Part shown: positions 61,427 through 64,000 of the stretch, piece after piece
Position numbering within the stretch: the stretch's first letter is position 1
Layout: every line of letters begins with the position of its first letter
DNA from: Armatimonadota bacterium
Lineage (GTDB): Bacteria; Armatimonadota; Fimbriimonadia; Fimbriimonadales; Fimbriimonadaceae
Assembly (NCBI GenBank): GCA_016789105.1
Contig: JAEURN010000003.1
Location: forward strand, 1 to 64,000
DNA: 64,000 nucleotides
Direction of reading: 5' to 3'
Notes under the pieces: generated by a model
What the model saw: only the letters and a program-made list of their open reading frames with translations
Told to the model about the DNA's origin: nothing
Database searches by the model: none
Made by a program: the position numbers and the translations under genes

Positions 61427-62299
61427 ATGGGTGCAAGCCGCCGTTCTGGGGAGCCGATGAGCCGCCCGAAGCACAGCCGCCGAACTGCCGCAAACCTGGC
61501 GAAAGCAGGGTTGATGGCGGGGTTTGTCGCGCTGACCCCCATGCTCCGGCTGACCGCTTCGGCCGAGTCTGAAATGACCCTCCCACCGGAAGAGATCCAG
61601 GCGATTCAGTTGGCCCAATCCCAATCTGGCGGTTCCTTGCAGACGCCCCGCGGGCCCGTGAAGGAGTTTTTGCAGTCGCTCGATTACAACCGGGATGAGG
61701 CGACTGAAATTGTGACGCGCAATGCCGAGTCCATCCGGGCCGACGCCAAGCTCTACAACGTCCCCGATTGGATGATCGCCACCGTCATCTATGTCGAAAC
61801 CGCCCAGGGATTACCCGGGGCCTGGCGGTGGAACGACGCCGCCAGCCGCGACCTTTTCGTCAACATCGGCCGGCCAACAAGCATGGGGGTGATGCAAGTC
61901 CGCCAAGACCCCGAAGAACTGGGGCTGGAAACCCACTGGCAACGGATGATGTTTGCCAGCGATTATGAGCAAAACGAATCCTGGCAGATTGACGACGGGG
62001 CGCGGCACCTGCAGGCCGTGCTCAACCAGCAAAACCGGCTCGGTGGGCGGGATGCCACGGCTTTTCAATGGAGCACCCACAAGCTTGCCGTGGTCGCCCA
62101 TGAATACAATGTCGGACCTAGCAATTGGCGCGGCACCGAATGGGAAGAAGCGATCCCGAACGACTACGGCGAGCTCTTCAACAAATACCTCCCGACGGCT
62201 TACCGGGCGCTTTACGGCGAAGACCTTTCGGCATGGCCCTTGATGGAAGTCCCGGAGGAACTGTTGACCCCGGCAAAGTCCGAGCCGGATCGCCTTTAA
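61427..62299 (+). CDS. Lytic transglycosylase / lysozyme-fold exported protein
   Basis: 290 residues with a Tat- or Sec-type N-terminus (SRRTAANLAKAGLMAGFVALTPM). Central VPDWMIATVIYVETAQG places a Glu as in the catalytic position of SLT/lysozyme folds, followed by GRPTSMGVMQVR (the GxMQ-like motif) and AVVAHEYNVGPSNW (the AYN-G motif). These match lysozyme-like transglycosylases that cleave peptidoglycan glycan strands; the family assignment is by motif. Its stop overlaps the convergent DUF1385 gene by 4 bases. Confidence 0.7.
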   Translation: MGASRRSGEPMSRPKHSRRTAANLAKAGLMAGFVALTPMLRLTASAESEMTLPPEEIQAIQLAQSQSGGSLQTPRGPVKEFLQSLDYNRDEATEIVTRNAESIRADAKLYNVPDWMIATVIYVETAQGLPGAWRWNDAASRDLFVNIGRPTSMGVMQVRQDPEELGLETHWQRMMFASDYEQNESWQIDDGARHLQAVLNQQNRLGGRDATAFQWSTHKLAVVAHEYNVGPSNWRGTEWEEAIPNDYGELFNKYLPTAYRALYGEDLSAWPLMEVPEELLTPAKSEPDRL

Positions 62300-63564
62300 C
62301 CGGCTTGTGGGCTGGGCGAAACCGCTGGGACTTCCGTGTTTTCGCACACCCCAGATTCTTCGGCAGCCAAAACGGCCTTTAAACTCCGGATTGCGACTTC
62401 TACATGCTTAGCTTCAGGTTCTTCGGTGGTGATGAGCTGAGTGGCCAAGCCCGGCTTGAGCAGGATTCCAACCCACTTCTGGTCCTTCATCTTGCCCGCC
62501 GCGCGAATCACTTCGTAACTGATCCCGGCGATCACCGGCATCAGAACAAAAAGCTCTAATGTTAATCGGGTGACAACGGCGGCACCGCCCGTGACTTGGT
62601 ATCCGAACAAAGTTGGGTAACGCGGGATCCAAACCGACATCAAGAACCCCAGGATGACGACGATGATCGCGAAGTTGGTGCCACAACGCGGGTGGAGACG
62701 AGTTTGCGCCAAGCAGTTGGCTTCGTTCAACTCCACATTGGCTTCAATCGCATTGATGGCCTTGTGCTCGGCCCCGTGGTACTTGAACGTATCCAAAATC
62801 GCCGGGATCCGCCTGATCAACAACAGGTAGCCCACAAACATCACAACCTTCAGCGACTCGGCCACAAAGTTCGTCCAAACCCCTTGCAGATAAGTGGCAT
62901 GGCCCAATGACGAAGGCCGGTACCCGGTTACAAACTCCGCCGACCCTTCTGGTACCGCTTTGAAAAGGACAAATCCAAAACCCAGGCTAAAAACCACGGC
63001 GACACCGATGGCCAGCTTCTCGTTGGTGCTCAAGGCCCGTTTTATGGGCGCCCAGAAGAGCGTGAAAACAAGACAGATTCCGGCTGCGATAGGAACCATG
63101 ATTGGAGCCAACATCTTGTTGGCGTCAAACGCCTCGCCCCGGGTCAGGCCAGCCCAAAAGGGGTAGAAGACGAACGAAAGGATGGCCAACACCAGGGTTG
63201 CAACCACCAAGTTGCGGTACTCCTTGGCCGTCGGTTTCAACATCGCTTCCGACTCTTCGCGGGCCTTGGCCCGGTCATCTTCGTGCAAATAGCGTTCGTC
63301 GAGTTGGACTTGGCTCGCAAAGTTCATTGCCCGCATGCCGAGTGCCATCGTGTCCAGCAAGGCCAGTGTTCCCCGCGAAAACGGCTTCTTGAGGAATTCG
63401 AGTTTGCCAATCCACGTCTTTTCCAGCGGTTCGGTTTTGACGATGATCTCGCCATTTGGGGCCCGGCACGCCACCGCATAAAATTTCGGCGACCGCATCA
63501 TCACGCCCTCGGGCACGGCCATCCCCCCGAATTGCAAATACTCCGCCTGCGGCTCCTTCGACAT
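62296..63564 (-). CDS. DUF1385 family membrane protein
   Basis: 422 residues. N-terminal QFGGMAVPEGVMMRSP and KTWIGKLEFLKKPFSRGTLALLDTMALGMRAMNFA, then several helices, then the DUF1385 signature YHGAEHKAINAIE, followed by LAQTRLHPRCGTNF. The family is conserved in Firmicutes, Chloroflexi and Armatimonadota, often near prfA or rpmE; function unknown, possibly a metal-dependent membrane enzyme (His, Glu, Cys in the signature). Confidence 0.88.
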   Translation of the reverse strand: MSKEPQAEYLQFGGMAVPEGVMMRSPKFYAVACRAPNGEIIVKTEPLEKTWIGKLEFLKKPFSRGTLALLDTMALGMRAMNFASQVQLDERYLHEDDRAKAREESEAMLKPTAKEYRNLVVATLVLAILSFVFYPFWAGLTRGEAFDANKMLAPIMVPIAAGICLVFTLFWAPIKRALSTNEKLAIGVAVVFSLGFGFVLFKAVPEGSAEFVTGYRPSSLGHATYLQGVWTNFVAESLKVVMFVGYLLLIRRIPAILDTFKYHGAEHKAINAIEANVELNEANCLAQTRLHPRCGTNFAIIVVILGFLMSVWIPRYPTLFGYQVTGGAAVVTRLTLELFVLMPVIAGISYEVIRAAGKMKDQKWVGILLKPGLATQLITTEEPEAKHVEVAIRSLKAVLAAEESGVCENTEVPAVSPSPQAG

Positions 63565-63633
63565 GCTGTTCCAGTCTACCTACGCCCTTTAGCGCGGCCC
63601 TTGATGCCATTGTCGGCAAATGGCCCCCACATA

Positions 63634-64000
63634 CTAACCAGAGACCGCCACCTTTGGCCGGTATCCCCAGCGAACCCAAGCGGCAAAGCCTCCGGCCGCC
63701 GCCGCACCGGCCACAACCCACGCCCAACCCACGGTTTCAACCAACAGATAAACGTTCAGACCGCCGATGATCACGGCAAGCAAATAACCCAACGACTTCA
63801 CCCACGGCTTGTTGACGTGCCGGCCCATCCGCCGCCGGTCGCTGGTGACCGCCACCAACGGGAAGATGGCGAACGGGAGCTGCATTGACAGGACGACTTG
63901 CGAGACGACCAGCAGGTGGACCGTTCCCTTGCCGCCGGAAAGCAGGATCACCACGACGGCCGGGACGATCGCCAAACTGCGGGTGACAAGGCGCCGGATC
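63634..64000 (-). CDS. mntH: NRAMP-type divalent metal transporter, C-terminal part (5' end outside window)
   Basis: The frame is open to the right edge, giving the last ~121 residues. The segments RRLVTRSLAIVPAVVVILL, LLVVSQVVLSMQLPFAIFPLVAVTSDRRRMG and two further helices match the C-terminal helices of MntH/NRAMP. It takes up Mn(II) or Fe(II) with protons. It is followed after 69 bases by the DUF1385 gene on the same strand. Confidence 0.85.
   Translation of the reverse strand, partial: IRRLVTRSLAIVPAVVVILLSGGKGTVHLLVVSQVVLSMQLPFAIFPLVAVTSDRRRMGRHVNKPWVKSLGYLLAVIIGGLNVYLLVETVGWAWVVAGAAAAGGFAAWVRWGYRPKVAVSG

Overview
The window is a dense 64 kb stretch of a GC-rich bacterial chromosome (roughly 60% by eye). 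Nearly every base is in a gene, many neighbours overlap by 1-17 bases, and no gene-free stretch exceeds 300 bases. I see no insertion sequence, integrase, prophage or CRISPR array. The organism looks like a diderm: it has kdsA for LPS Kdo, a porin-like barrel protein, a polysaccharide-export SLBB protein, DsbD and a PEP-CTERM protein. It also encodes a Pup ligase (PafA family), a DUF1501/DUF1800 pair, an HspR-type HAIR operator on dnaK, and HrcA. This mix suggests Armatimonadota (Fimbriimonadia-like) rather than Proteobacteria or Actinobacteria. That placement is inference; no rRNA is present to confirm it.

Layout. 0-6.1 kb: tail of a zinc-ribbon-type membrane protein, a PEP-CTERM protein, monocistronic dnaK behind a perfect HAIR element, then the Tat-type DUF1501 and DUF1800 genes. 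6.3-11.4 kb: an ATP-grasp enzyme, then a leftward operon of threonine-dehydratase-like, MNIO/DUF692-like and thioredoxin-like genes, then a class I/II aminotransferase. The thioredoxin-like gene is interrupted by an in-frame UGA followed at the right distance by a SECIS-like hairpin, so it is a candidate selenoprotein. 11.4-17.3 kb (leftward): a membrane-anchored protein, three consecutive PilT-like ATPases, metX, tRNA-Asp, tRNA-Phe and rpmB. 17.4-18.8 kb: greA and secE-nusG. 18.9-23.5 kb (leftward): wecG/tagA, PduO-type cobalamin adenosyltransferase and a LolA-like protein, then feoA, feoB and a small FeoB-associated Cys-rich protein.

23.6-33.2 kb (rightward): sdhB, a lone DsbD alpha domain, full DsbD, kdsA, a class II aldolase, hisS, a porin-like protein, three small proteins (one with a degenerate J-like domain) and leuB. 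33.2-35.8 kb: pafA, then divergent hrcA. 35.8-46.3 kb (leftward): an envelope block of a polytopic membrane protein, a giant alpha-2-macroglobulin, a VanW protein, a GH20 hexosaminidase and a serine beta-lactamase-fold hydrolase. 46.3-49.8 kb (leftward): a MetH that stops after its pterin domain, then metY; with metX at 12 kb these make methionine. 49.9-57.3 kb: an SLBB protein, a VanX-like dipeptidase, a GH42-like protein, an unknown protein, a BMP lipoprotein, a DUF4424-like protein and a GNAT acetyltransferase. 57.5-61.3 kb: the classic rpsB-tsf-pyrH-frr-uppS run. The end holds a lysozyme-fold protein, a DUF1385 membrane protein and the tail of an NRAMP metal transporter.

The most interesting items are the UGA-interrupted thioredoxin-like gene with its SECIS candidate, the perfect HAIR operator on dnaK in a genome that also encodes HrcA, and the interleaved inverted repeats in front of secE.
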